Below, in pieces: positions 1 to 8,067 of a DNA stretch of 34,712 bases (the first letter of the stretch is position 1; each line of letters opens with the position of its first letter). The DNA is from Gammaproteobacteria bacterium (GTDB lineage Bacteria > Pseudomonadota > Gammaproteobacteria > Pseudomonadales > Azotimanducaceae): assembly GCA_027297435.1 (NCBI GenBank), contig JAPUIA010000149.1:1-34712 (forward strand), read 5' to 3'. The translations under genes and the position numbers were made by a program. Under the pieces are notes generated by a model. It saw nothing but the letters and a program-made list of their open reading frames with translations. It was not told the DNA's origin and did not search any database.

Positions 1-83
1 CCTGCGATACCGATATGATGGCTGCCGTGGAAGCAAGCTACCACTATCTGACAGCTGAACAATTAGGCGAGGGTAATGTCTGA
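1..83 (+). CDS. C-terminal end of an unidentified gene (partial)
   Basis: The third forward frame is open from the window edge to a TGA at 81-83 and encodes about 26 residues, ending LGEGNV. Its stop overlaps the ATG of the following aminotransferase by 8 bases (ATGTCTGA), an arrangement typical of translationally coupled genes. That overlap is the main reason to believe this is a real gene end. Too little remains to name a family, so the function is unknown. Confidence 0.5.
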   Translation, partial: CDTDMMAAVEASYHYLTAEQLGEGNV

Positions 84-1230
84 GATTCTCTACGACTTCG
101 GTTCCGGTCGTTCCGACCCGGGAACCTTTCCGGCCGATGCCCTGAAAAAACTGGTCAGCCGCGCCATCGACCAAGAAGCCGAGGCGCTAACCAACTACCC
201 GGGCAACTTAGGACATCGCGGCATGCGGGAAGCCATGGCTAACCGCGAATCCACGCGCGAGGGTGTTGACGTCGACCCCGACCATATGGTCCTGACCAAC
301 GGTTCGATGCAAGGCGTAACGCTTACCGCCGAAGCCCTGCAAGACGACCACGGTGATGCGATCATCCTCGAAGAGTTCTCCTATCCCGGATCGCTGTCCG
401 CCTATCGTTCGCTCAAGTTCGACATGGTCGGCATCCCCCTCGACGAAGGCGGCATGCGACTCGATGCGATGGAGGCCGAACTCGTGCGTCTGGACAAGGC
501 AGGACGCCGCCCGAAATTCATCTATGCCATTTCAACCTATCAGAACCCGACGGGATTCGTGATGCCGAAGGCACGGCGCCAGGAGATGATCGAACTGGCC
601 CGCCGTTTTGAGGTGCCGATCATCGAGGACAACTGCTACGCCGACATCCACTATGAAGGGCCGATCGAACCCGCGATCTACGCGCTCGACGACGACCCAA
701 ACCATATCTATCTATGTTCGTTGTCGAAGATCTTGGCGCCCGGATTCCGCCTGGGCTACATCTACGCCCGCCCTCCGATGCTGGATAAGATTCTCGCGCG
801 TCGTCACGACGCGGGCAGCAACACTTTCGCGAGCGCCATCGTCGCCGAATTCTACAAACACGGTATTGCCGAACACGCCGCCGTCACGACCCCACCCTTG
901 AAATCTAAACGCGACCTGGTCTGCGAAAAATTGGCAGAAGGTGCAGGGGACATTTGCGCCTGGTCGAAACCCGTTGGTGGGTTGTTCATCTGGGTACGCA
1001 TTCCTGACGACATCAATCGCAAGGATCTTTACGAACTGGCCCAATCGCGCGGCTTCAATTACCTACCCGGCATCAGTTTCCATTACAAAAGCGCCAACGT
1101 ACCCTATCTGCGGTTGGCGTTTGGTCATCTCACCGAAGATCAGATCGCCGAAGGCATACCGATACTCACACGGTGTATTCACGAGTCCCGCACAAGCAAC
1201 GAACCGATCGGGTTTGATTCGCTGTTCTAG
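76..1230 (+). CDS. PLP-dependent aminotransferase, class I/II (2-aminoadipate transaminase-like)
   Basis: This is a 384-residue fold-type I PLP enzyme. Visible landmarks are NPTG around residue 157, the cofactor-binding Asp and Tyr in IIEDNCY (D185, Y188), and the Schiff-base lysine K218 in SLSK, followed by a GFRLGY stretch whose arginine binds cofactor phosphate. The length and the short N-terminus match the stand-alone aminotransferases related to the C-terminal half of MocR/GntR regulators (the LysN or 2-aminoadipate aminotransferase group); no DNA-binding domain is present. It should transfer an amino group between an amino acid and a 2-oxoacid in the cytoplasm, but the substrate cannot be told from sequence. 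The start overlaps the end of the preceding gene. It converges on the lytic transglycosylase gene with an 85-base gap. Confidence 0.88.
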   Translation: MSEILYDFGSGRSDPGTFPADALKKLVSRAIDQEAEALTNYPGNLGHRGMREAMANRESTREGVDVDPDHMVLTNGSMQGVTLTAEALQDDHGDAIILEEFSYPGSLSAYRSLKFDMVGIPLDEGGMRLDAMEAELVRLDKAGRRPKFIYAISTYQNPTGFVMPKARRQEMIELARRFEVPIIEDNCYADIHYEGPIEPAIYALDDDPNHIYLCSLSKILAPGFRLGYIYARPPMLDKILARRHDAGSNTFASAIVAEFYKHGIAEHAAVTTPPLKSKRDLVCEKLAEGAGDICAWSKPVGGLFIWVRIPDDINRKDLYELAQSRGFNYLPGISFHYKSANVPYLRLAFGHLTEDQIAEGIPILTRCIHESRTSNEPIGFDSLF

Positions 1231-1315
1231 CGGAAATTTGCGATATTAGACATCCGACACTGCCGTCACATCGGCGAAGCTCGGAGAATTCACCAGCAAC
1301 AACAAGACACTATAT

Positions 1316-3421
1316 TTACGCATCAGGATTTCCCCTCTCGAGCGTATTGAAATGGTCAACGTAGACTCGGTAGCGCTCTCGAATGTCACGGACGTACTTG
1401 ACGGGTTCACTGCCCCGCACAAACCCGTGCCGTGCGCGCTGAGCGTATTCTCGCTGGCTAAGCAGCAACATGGCTTGCTCGACATTGTCGAACCAGAGAT
1501 CTGGATTGAGGCCGAGCTCGCGGGCAAGCCGTCGAGCATCTCGCACATGTCCCGGTCCGGCGTTGTATGCGGCAAGGCTGAACCACAAGCGTTCGCTTAA
1601 GGCGAGCGAGTCTTCGAATCGATCATGCGTCCAGTCGAGATAACGAAGCCCCGCTTGAACGTTGGGCTCCGGTTCCCAAAGCGAATCCGGATCGACGCCA
1701 ACTTGTGCTGCCGTTCTCGGCAGCACCTGCAAAAGACCCCGAGCACCCGCAAACGAAGTACGTTTGGGGTCGAACATGGATTCCTGGTACATCTGAGCGA
1801 TCACGATGCGCCAATCCAGGTCGTAGCCGGAAATGTGCTCACGCACCAGGTCATCGTACGGCGACAGCCGCGTACCCACGATGCGCTGCTTTTCGTGGCG
1901 GCGAACGCGGCGTTCGTTGCCGAAGTACTTCTGCCACAAGAGGTTATAGGTCAGACCTCGGTAGTAGCGCTTGGTGAATTCGTTTAGCGCTGCCTCGAGT
2001 TCAACGTGCTCCGGATGGATGACCCAGGCGATAGGCGTGTTCTCGGTCACCACCAACCCTTTAGAGAGACCTTCGTCGTAGGCCTGCTCGATCGACAACA
2101 AGTGGCTGTCGGTTACCGTCACGTCATATTCACCTTGACGCACACGATTCAATACCACCTCTGTGTTGTCGGTCACCGCAACCATCGGCACACCGAGCTC
2201 GGACAGCCGCTGCCAATGACTGGTAATGGGATTGACGTACACGACCCGATCGGCAAGGGCTTCCAAGGTCTGGGGGACCGGGTTGGTCGAGGCGGTGACG
2301 ACGACCTCATCGACGAACATGTAAGGGTCGGTGAAGTGATACCCCGCTAGCACACGGGCATCGGTAACCGTCACCGCCGCGGCAAGAACGTCTGCCCGCC
2401 CTTCTTCAAGGTGCGAGGTCAGGCTTTCCCTGTCGGGCGCGATGACAACCTCTAGCCGCACATCCTGCTCCTCGGCAAAATGCTTGAGCAGCTCGTATTC
2501 GAAGCCGAGCAGTTCGCCGCGCCACAAGAAAAACGTATGCGGACCGGTGAGTGTCAGCATGCGTAGCGTGCCAGCCGACTTGATGCCGGGAAGGTCCTGT
2601 CTGTCGACCACGGCGCGACGCCCGCCGATATGTTGTTCCGTCAAGAATCGGTTCAACCTGGCCCGCAGCAGCTCGTTCTCCGGGCGCACCACCCACGCGA
2701 GTTGCCGCGGGATCGGCGCCGTCCACAAACGCGCGAAAGCAGGATCACGATCCACGATGTAGCGCGCGCTGCCGGCATCCATCAGGGTCACGTCATAGCC
2801 GCCTGAGCCAATCCCATCCACCACCTCGTCCGGCAGCATCATCGAGGGGAGCCGAACGAGATCGAGTGATGCAAGCTCGGGCGTGGCTGCTATGGTTTCC
2901 AGATACGCAGTACCTTCGGGGACGGCAAGTCTCGATGCCCCATCAGCCAACGATTCAAACGCGACGCCCGCCCTGCCGATCAACCATTCTTCGCTGTAGG
3001 TTAGGGGTAGCGTGAAACCGTACCGCAGCTTCCGGGCATCGGTAATCGTGACGTTGTTGACCACGACATCGACCAGCCCGTTCGACGCGGAATCCAATAA
3101 AACGACGAAATCATCGATGTCGACCCAGCGCACTTCGAGATTGTGTTGAAGCGCGAAATCTTCGGCTAGCCGGTAGTACGCTTGAAGCGGCAAACCCTCT
3201 TGCGGTAGGGAGTCGAAACCGGCCCAGGTTTGTCTGCCGTAGCGAATGTAACCCCGCTCGAGAATTGCATCGAGGTCATCGAGATAGATCGGGGTGTCTG
3301 CCTGGGTCTCTACTTGCGAAGGCGCGCAGCCCGCCAGCCAGACCAGCGCGGTCAACAGCGACCAGATTCGAATGGACGTTGGGAGCCGGCCTTTAAGCCT
3401 CGGGGCGGCGACCACGCACAA
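1316..3421 (-). CDS. MltF-like lytic transglycosylase lipoprotein with two solute-binding domains
   Basis: The 701-residue product begins with a basic segment, a hydrophobic stretch and a lipobox ending at C32 (LAGC), so it is probably a lipoprotein. Residues about 45-270 and 282-500 are two successive family 3 solute-binding-like domains; both carry the TITDAR or TVTDAR strand typical of this fold. Residues about 530-690 form an SLT (family 1) lytic transglycosylase domain with catalytic Glu E547 in QES, then GLLQVLP and AAYNAGPG. Known MltF proteins have one regulatory binding domain and about 500 residues, so this protein carries an extra copy. It should cleave the peptidoglycan glycan strand, perhaps gated by muropeptide binding. 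The 5' end overlaps the zinc-ribbon gene by 29 bases, and it is the last gene of a five-gene minus-strand run. Confidence 0.87.
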   Translation of the reverse strand: MCVVAAPRLKGRLPTSIRIWSLLTALVWLAGCAPSQVETQADTPIYLDDLDAILERGYIRYGRQTWAGFDSLPQEGLPLQAYYRLAEDFALQHNLEVRWVDIDDFVVLLDSASNGLVDVVVNNVTITDARKLRYGFTLPLTYSEEWLIGRAGVAFESLADGASRLAVPEGTAYLETIAATPELASLDLVRLPSMMLPDEVVDGIGSGGYDVTLMDAGSARYIVDRDPAFARLWTAPIPRQLAWVVRPENELLRARLNRFLTEQHIGGRRAVVDRQDLPGIKSAGTLRMLTLTGPHTFFLWRGELLGFEYELLKHFAEEQDVRLEVVIAPDRESLTSHLEEGRADVLAAAVTVTDARVLAGYHFTDPYMFVDEVVVTASTNPVPQTLEALADRVVYVNPITSHWQRLSELGVPMVAVTDNTEVVLNRVRQGEYDVTVTDSHLLSIEQAYDEGLSKGLVVTENTPIAWVIHPEHVELEAALNEFTKRYYRGLTYNLLWQKYFGNERRVRRHEKQRIVGTRLSPYDDLVREHISGYDLDWRIVIAQMYQESMFDPKRTSFAGARGLLQVLPRTAAQVGVDPDSLWEPEPNVQAGLRYLDWTHDRFEDSLALSERLWFSLAAYNAGPGHVRDARRLARELGLNPDLWFDNVEQAMLLLSQREYAQRARHGFVRGSEPVKYVRDIRERYRVYVDHFNTLERGNPDA

Positions 3422-3779
3422 AATCGCGAACGCGATCCATCAAGGTATCGTATTTGAGGTCGGTAAACTCACCGGCGTCAAAGAACATGCCATTGCATTG
3501 GGGACAAGATTCATACCAGATATGCGTTTGACGCTCGTCGGAGGTTCTCTCCATCGGCACCGCGCACTCGGGACAGTTGATCTCGTCTACCTTGTTGTAC
3601 TCCTGGCCAACCGATGGATCTCCCGAATCCAGTACCGCCTCGGACATCCATTCCTTCTTCATCTCCAGCAGCACCTCGGGCTTGCACCACAAGCCGGAAC
3701 AATTATCGCATCGGTGCACCGTTATCTTGCGGCCATAGGTTTTGGCCTCTAACGTGCCGGAACACTTCGGGCATTGCAT
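3393..3779 (-). CDS. Double zinc-ribbon protein (TFIIB-type zinc finger family)
   Basis: A 128-residue protein with two four-cysteine ribbons: C3/C6 with C24/C27, and C69/C72 with C92/C95. Each second half has the pattern C-x2-C-x-G followed by aromatic residues (CSGLWC, CNGMFF). This is the layout of bacterial zf-TFIIB-domain proteins, small soluble proteins of unknown function. I chose the ATG at 3779 because GAGGAG lies 8 bases upstream; a GTG at 3788 is in frame but would sit too close to that ribosome site. It lies 5 bases downstream of the PNPOx-like gene and overlaps the transglycosylase start, so it is part of an operon. No function beyond zinc binding can be inferred. Confidence 0.8.
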   Translation of the reverse strand: MQCPKCSGTLEAKTYGRKITVHRCDNCSGLWCKPEVLLEMKKEWMSEAVLDSGDPSVGQEYNKVDEINCPECAVPMERTSDERQTHIWYESCPQCNGMFFDAGEFTDLKYDTLMDRVRDFVRGRRPEA

Positions 3780-3784
3780 CGTGA

Positions 3785-4291
3785 TCACTCCTCACTGAAT
3801 TTCGTACCAGGAATATAGTAGCGATGGTGCCAGATTCCTTCCGCGGCTTCACCTGTTACGGGCATGCGCCATGATTTCACCTCAGCCCCGTCCAACAACA
3901 CCCGATAAAGCCCACGCGGTTGCTCGATCGTGTTCTGGATATAGGCTTCAGCGGCATCCGGGGGTACGTAGCGTGCAACGATGCGCCGGTACAGATCGCG
4001 CCACTGGCCATCTTGGCCCACGTCGAATAACAACTCGGCACGCCCTTCGACCAATACCTTCCGGTAGGGCAGTGGTTGCTCATCAATGCTGAGCGCAACT
4101 CGAGGATCGTGCCGTAGGCAACCAAACCACTCGGATTTTTCGCGCGGCGTGAAGTAGATGGCGTCATCTTCATACAGAAACCAGATGGGCGTAACCAAAG
4201 GACTGCCATCACTCCGCACGACGGCGACGCGCATCAACACGCCCGGTTCGGCGAGAAACCCTTGCAACTCCTGTGCTTTCAATCGTGGCAT
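3785..4291 (-). CDS. Pyridoxamine 5'-phosphate oxidase-like split-barrel protein
   Basis: The 168-residue sequence has the PNPOx-like flavin-binding split-barrel pattern. After an N-terminal helix comes a strand pair (VAVVRSDGSP-VTPIWFLYEDD), a phosphate-contacting segment around FTPREKSEWFGCL, a VALSIDE strand and a later GRAELL strand. Related proteins bind FMN, F420 or heme; some are F420-dependent reductases (FDOR-B group), and sequence alone does not decide. Its ATG directly follows the stop of the CoA-transferase gene (TAGATG, no gap), which implies coupled translation. Placement among CoA-ester genes in a window rich in LLM oxidoreductases makes a reductase role possible, but that is inference. 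Confidence 0.78.
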   Translation of the reverse strand: MPRLKAQELQGFLAEPGVLMRVAVVRSDGSPLVTPIWFLYEDDAIYFTPREKSEWFGCLRHDPRVALSIDEQPLPYRKVLVEGRAELLFDVGQDGQWRDLYRRIVARYVPPDAAEAYIQNTIEQPRGLYRVLLDGAEVKSWRMPVTGEAAEGIWHHRYYIPGTKFSEE

Positions 4292-6634
4292 CTATTCCAA
4301 CGCCAAAGCGGCGCCCTCATCCAGCAACGCCTGGGCATCCGACGTGGGGCTAAACTCGCTCAAAATCTGTCGGGTTCGATCCCCGGCCAGGCAAGGACCG
4401 GCAAAGTCGGACGCTTCGCGCAGTCTGACCACCGGCGCGTGACGCAAAACCGACCCGTGCTTGGGATGTTGCGTTTCTACCACCAAGCCCGCCTCTCGGA
4501 AACTCGGATCGTGGGCTAAACCGGCACCAGGCAGCGATCTATCGGCTCGCACACAACCGACGCCCAACGGCGTGAGCTGTGTCTCAGCATGATCCGCGCT
4601 GATCGGCAGAAACGCCCGTTCCAATGCCGACGCCAGTGCGTCCCCGTCTCTCAGACCAGCATCGCGCGATGGAAAACGCTCAAGCAAATTTGTGTTCAAC
4701 CATCTAGCCAAGGTCTGCCAGCTCAGATCATCGGGCACGTACACAAACAACCACCCGTCATCACAAGCGTACAAACGCTCAAACGGACCGATGCCGTAGA
4801 GCTCCTTGCCAAGTGATGGTCGGGCACTGACATCTCTGGCCACGAAGTCGTCGAAGTTCGCATACGCGTTTGCACCAAACATATCCGCAAACATCGCTTG
4901 TCCAACACCCAACCGCGTTCTAGCGCGCAACCCAAGCAGTACCGCGGTCGCCACCACCATGGAGGTATTTGGGTCGGGATTGACTTCGTTGGCCCGAAAC
5001 AAACGCCGCGCGGTTTCACGAATCTCAGCAATTCCGTCTACCCGACCTAACGTATCGCCTAGCTGATACACCACGCCACCGAGCGCAGCACCCGGTATGG
5101 GGTGAGTCGAAGGCCGATGGGCGCCCGGTCCATCTGGTCCGTAGCCGTTTACCGACAGGTAGACAAGACCCGGATTGCGACGCTTGAGCGATGCGTAGTC
5201 GAGGCCGAGTCGCTCCGGCACACCCGGGCGATAGTTGTGTACCAACACATCGGCTTGCGCCACGATATCCGCAAGGACGCTACGCGCAGCCTCTTGCTTG
5301 AGATCGAGGCATACGCTTTCCTTACCGGTGTTGCAGCGCGCCGCTCCGGTACCGCCCCCCATGCTGCGGAACGGGTCGCCGGACATGGGCTCCACTTTGA
5401 TAACGCGAGCGCCTAAGTCGGCCAACATGCTGACACCCAGCGGGGCTGCGATGATGGTCGCACACTCGACAATCGTGACACCCTCGAGCGGTAGTCGTGC
5501 GGCTAGGTTGCCGCCCGGTGGGACCGAGTGAGAGGCAAGATCCTCCCAAGCCACCGTGTCACAGGGCGCTTGAACGGTACCCGGCGTTTCGGTGAGCCGC
5601 GCAACTACGCCCAGCTGTCTGAAACCGTGCGCGTCTACGGCATGACCATTCGCGACGACGTCCGCGTCTTGCAAGGCATCTTGAGTCGATTGGTAGGGAT
5701 GCGCAGCGACACCTCCGTGGTCCACGAATTTCCGCATCCAGGTTGTGGTGGTCTCTTGCTGCATATGGGCCAACAGCATCCCGCGATACCGTTCGACGGT
5801 GTCCCGCGCCCAAGGCAACTGATCAAACGCGGAATCTCCGGTGATGTCCTCGAGTTCGACCGTATCGAGGAAGTTCTGCAGCAGGTGAGGTAGTAGATTG
5901 CCGAGTTGCAACCACTGCCCGTCGGCCGCCAACACCGGATGATAGTTGATGCTGGGCATGAAGCCATGCGGGTCGAACCGGCGTTCGGGCAGCTCGCCCC
6001 GGTCGACGAGTTGCTGCACCAGCAACTGGTTCATCTCGTAGGGCAACAGGCCACGCAAGAGGTCCGTTTCGATGAGCCGACCCACATTGCTATGATCCCG
6101 ATCAACAATCGCTGCCAGCGTCGCCGCTGCGGCCGCTTGAGACACTGCATGGGTGCCGACCTGCAGCGCCGTGTAAACCGGCCCGGGTCGCCGAGCGACA
6201 CCTTCGAAAGCCATCATGCGTCCTATCGAGGCTGCCGCCAGACCCTCATTGAGTGGCAGTTCTGCAAACCGGTGACGCCGTCCAAAGCCGGTAACATGGG
6301 TCATGATCAGGTTGGGGAGATCCCGGCTCAGGCTCGCATAGGAAAGGGCTAACTCGTCGAGCCGTGCTTGCGCCAGCGACGTGATGAACACGTCTGCCGT
6401 CTCGGTGATGAGGTCGCGAACGCGCGCGCCGAGTTCGGGCAGGTCGACGACTATGCGTTGCTTACCGCGTTGCCAGACTCGGTAGGAGCTTCTCGCCCCA
6501 AGGGAGGCATTATCGGTATCGAGCCAAACCACCTCGGCGCCGAAATCCGCCAACACCATTGCCGCGAGCCCGGTAAACGGACCGGTGCCCAACTCAACGA
6601 CGCGAAGATCTTCGAGTAGTGGTTGCGCGCTCAA
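4292..6634 (-). CDS. CaiB/BaiF (class III) CoA transferase, two fused domains
   Basis: The 780-residue product contains two complete CaiB/BaiF-type domains. The first runs from about residue 6 (VVELGTGPFTGLAAMVLADFGAEV) to 365. The second runs from about 383 (VTIVECATIIAAPLGVSMLADLGA) to the end and contains a well-kept VKVEP-like turn, NTGKES and the NYRPGV segment. A putative catalytic Asp is present in both halves, at about D191 (ETDLL) and D584 (FADMF). Usual family members are about 400 residues and dimerise as interlocked rings, so this reads as a covalent dimer. The second half is closer to the consensus than the first. The family moves CoA between carboxylic acids. The gene starts 33 bases after the acyl-CoA dehydrogenase stop and is followed without a gap by the PNPOx-like gene. 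Confidence 0.87.
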   Translation of the reverse strand: MSAQPLLEDLRVVELGTGPFTGLAAMVLADFGAEVVWLDTDNASLGARSSYRVWQRGKQRIVVDLPELGARVRDLITETADVFITSLAQARLDELALSYASLSRDLPNLIMTHVTGFGRRHRFAELPLNEGLAAASIGRMMAFEGVARRPGPVYTALQVGTHAVSQAAAAATLAAIVDRDHSNVGRLIETDLLRGLLPYEMNQLLVQQLVDRGELPERRFDPHGFMPSINYHPVLAADGQWLQLGNLLPHLLQNFLDTVELEDITGDSAFDQLPWARDTVERYRGMLLAHMQQETTTTWMRKFVDHGGVAAHPYQSTQDALQDADVVANGHAVDAHGFRQLGVVARLTETPGTVQAPCDTVAWEDLASHSVPPGGNLAARLPLEGVTIVECATIIAAPLGVSMLADLGARVIKVEPMSGDPFRSMGGGTGAARCNTGKESVCLDLKQEAARSVLADIVAQADVLVHNYRPGVPERLGLDYASLKRRNPGLVYLSVNGYGPDGPGAHRPSTHPIPGAALGGVVYQLGDTLGRVDGIAEIRETARRLFRANEVNPDPNTSMVVATAVLLGLRARTRLGVGQAMFADMFGANAYANFDDFVARDVSARPSLGKELYGIGPFERLYACDDGWLFVYVPDDLSWQTLARWLNTNLLERFPSRDAGLRDGDALASALERAFLPISADHAETQLTPLGVGCVRADRSLPGAGLAHDPSFREAGLVVETQHPKHGSVLRHAPVVRLREASDFAGPCLAGDRTRQILSEFSPTSDAQALLDEGAALALE

Positions 6635-6667
6635 GCTCTCTAACGTGTCGGCAGTTGAGGGCGAGGG

Positions 6668-7921
6668 CTAGTTGCCGAAGTCCCAAGATTCGCCCGCATG
6701 GTAGCGGCGTAAAATGTTCTTGGCGATCAAGATCTTGTGCACCTCGTCGGGACCGTCGGCGATGCGCAACGTCCGGGCTCCTTGATACATATTGGCAAGC
6801 GGCAGGTCTCCGGAGACGCCCGCCGCGCCCCAAACCTGAATCGCCCGGTCGACCACTCGATGATAGGCCTGCGGCACAAAAACCTTGATCGATGAGATAT
6901 CGGTGCGTGGATCGGCGCCACTTTCCATCTTCTCAGCGCAATGGATGGTCATCAGTCGTGCACTCTGTATATCCATGTAGCTGTCGGCGATGAACCCCTG
7001 CATGAACTGTTTCTCTTCGAGCTTCTCGCCGCCGTGTACTTCACGCGTAGTGATGCGATCGATCATGAGATCGAAGGCGCGCCACATGGAACCAACGGAG
7101 TTCATGCAATGATAGACGCGCCCTGCACCAAGCCTGTCCTGTGCTGCCTGGTGACCCGTACCTGTGCGGCCGAGTTGATTTTCCTTCGGCACCCGAACGT
7201 TGTCATAGATGATTTCACAGTGGCTCGACGCTTTGCCCCAAACCGGTACACCACGGACGATGTTTACGCCCTTGGTTTTTTGCGGAACGATGATTTGCGT
7301 CATTTTCTCGTTCAGACCGCCCGGATCATCCGGGTCAGCCGTGCGGCACATGACGATATAGAAATCGGCCGCATGTCCGTTGGAGGTAAACCACTTGTGC
7401 CCGTTGATGACCCATTCGTCGCCGTCGAGCACCGCTCGGGTCTGGAGCGAACGCGGATCAGACCCTGCGTTGTCCGGTTCCGTCATTGAAAAGGCCGACT
7501 GCATGCGGCCTTCCGTTAACGGTTTCAGCCATTTCTCGTGCTGTTCCGGGGTGCCGTACTTGACCAGAATCTTCTGGTTGCCCGAGTTGGGGGCAACCAC
7601 GCCAAACAGCGAAGCAGCACCTGGGCTATAGGCTAACACTTCGTTCATATAGGCATGTTGCATGAACGATAACCCCATACCACCGAACTCGGTCGGTAGA
7701 TGCGGCGCCCACAACTTGGCGGTTTTTACCTTGTTCTGGACCTCGTGCCTGAGTTGCTTCGCCTCCTCGACGACATCCTTGCGGGGATTGCCACTGGCCA
7801 TCCAACCCCATAGCTTGTCTTCTACCGGCAAGATGTCCTGGTTGACGATCTCCGCCGTGCCAAGACGGATTTCGTTGACCTCATCATCCAGCGCGGGCAC
7901 TGGTTTAACGTTCATTGCCAT
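6668..7921 (-). CDS. Acyl-CoA dehydrogenase (ACAD11/LvaC-like)
   Basis: A 417-residue flavoprotein with acyl-CoA dehydrogenase signatures: FSMTEPDNAGSDP at 144-156, WVINGHKWFTSNG at 170-182, an arginine-rich GRV segment near 267, and the C-terminal QVWGAAGVSGDLPLANMY followed by RTLRIADGPDEVH at 383-395. The last motif is the form found in the ACAD10/ACAD11 and bacterial LvaC-like branch, not the YEGT form of short- and medium-chain enzymes. The residue aligned with the usual catalytic Glu of YEGT is Q380. It should oxidise or otherwise process an acyl-CoA with FAD. A strong GAGGAG ribosome site precedes the ATG. It is the first gene of the 7921-1316 operon. Confidence 0.9.
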   Translation of the reverse strand: MAMNVKPVPALDDEVNEIRLGTAEIVNQDILPVEDKLWGWMASGNPRKDVVEEAKQLRHEVQNKVKTAKLWAPHLPTEFGGMGLSFMQHAYMNEVLAYSPGAASLFGVVAPNSGNQKILVKYGTPEQHEKWLKPLTEGRMQSAFSMTEPDNAGSDPRSLQTRAVLDGDEWVINGHKWFTSNGHAADFYIVMCRTADPDDPGGLNEKMTQIIVPQKTKGVNIVRGVPVWGKASSHCEIIYDNVRVPKENQLGRTGTGHQAAQDRLGAGRVYHCMNSVGSMWRAFDLMIDRITTREVHGGEKLEEKQFMQGFIADSYMDIQSARLMTIHCAEKMESGADPRTDISSIKVFVPQAYHRVVDRAIQVWGAAGVSGDLPLANMYQGARTLRIADGPDEVHKILIAKNILRRYHAGESWDFGN

Positions 7922-8001
7922 GAACTCGTTCCTCCTCGAGTGATGGACTTAATCTAAAGCATACCGCCCTATATTGCACACCGGCGGCGCAGTCGCTGCT
8001 G

Positions 8002-8007
8002 TATACT
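8002..8007 (+). promoter_or_regulatory. Possible -10 box upstream of the MBL hydrolase gene
   Basis: TATACT matches five of six bases of the sigma-70 -10 consensus and lies 52 bases before the ATG, in the 137-base divergent gap between the acyl-CoA dehydrogenase and the MBL gene. The best upstream TTG element (TTGCAC at 7974) is 22 bases away, too far for a standard -35, so the call is weak. Confidence 0.3.
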
Positions 8008-8029
8008 CCGCGGCTTTATGCCATTCAGT

Positions 8030-8067
8030 CAGTAGCCAGATGAGCGAGCAGTAACTAGATGAGCGAG
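8030..8067 (+). repeat. Two 19-base tandem repeats spanning the MBL gene start
   Basis: CAGTAGCCAGATGAGCGAG at 8030-8048 is followed directly by CAGTAACTAGATGAGCGAG at 8049-8067; the copies differ at two positions. Each contains an ATG with the same next codons. The first ATG (8040) opens a four-codon frame, MSEQ, that ends in TAA at 8052-8054. The second ATG (8059) starts the MBL-fold gene. This looks like a slipped-strand duplication of the start region. Confidence 0.85.
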
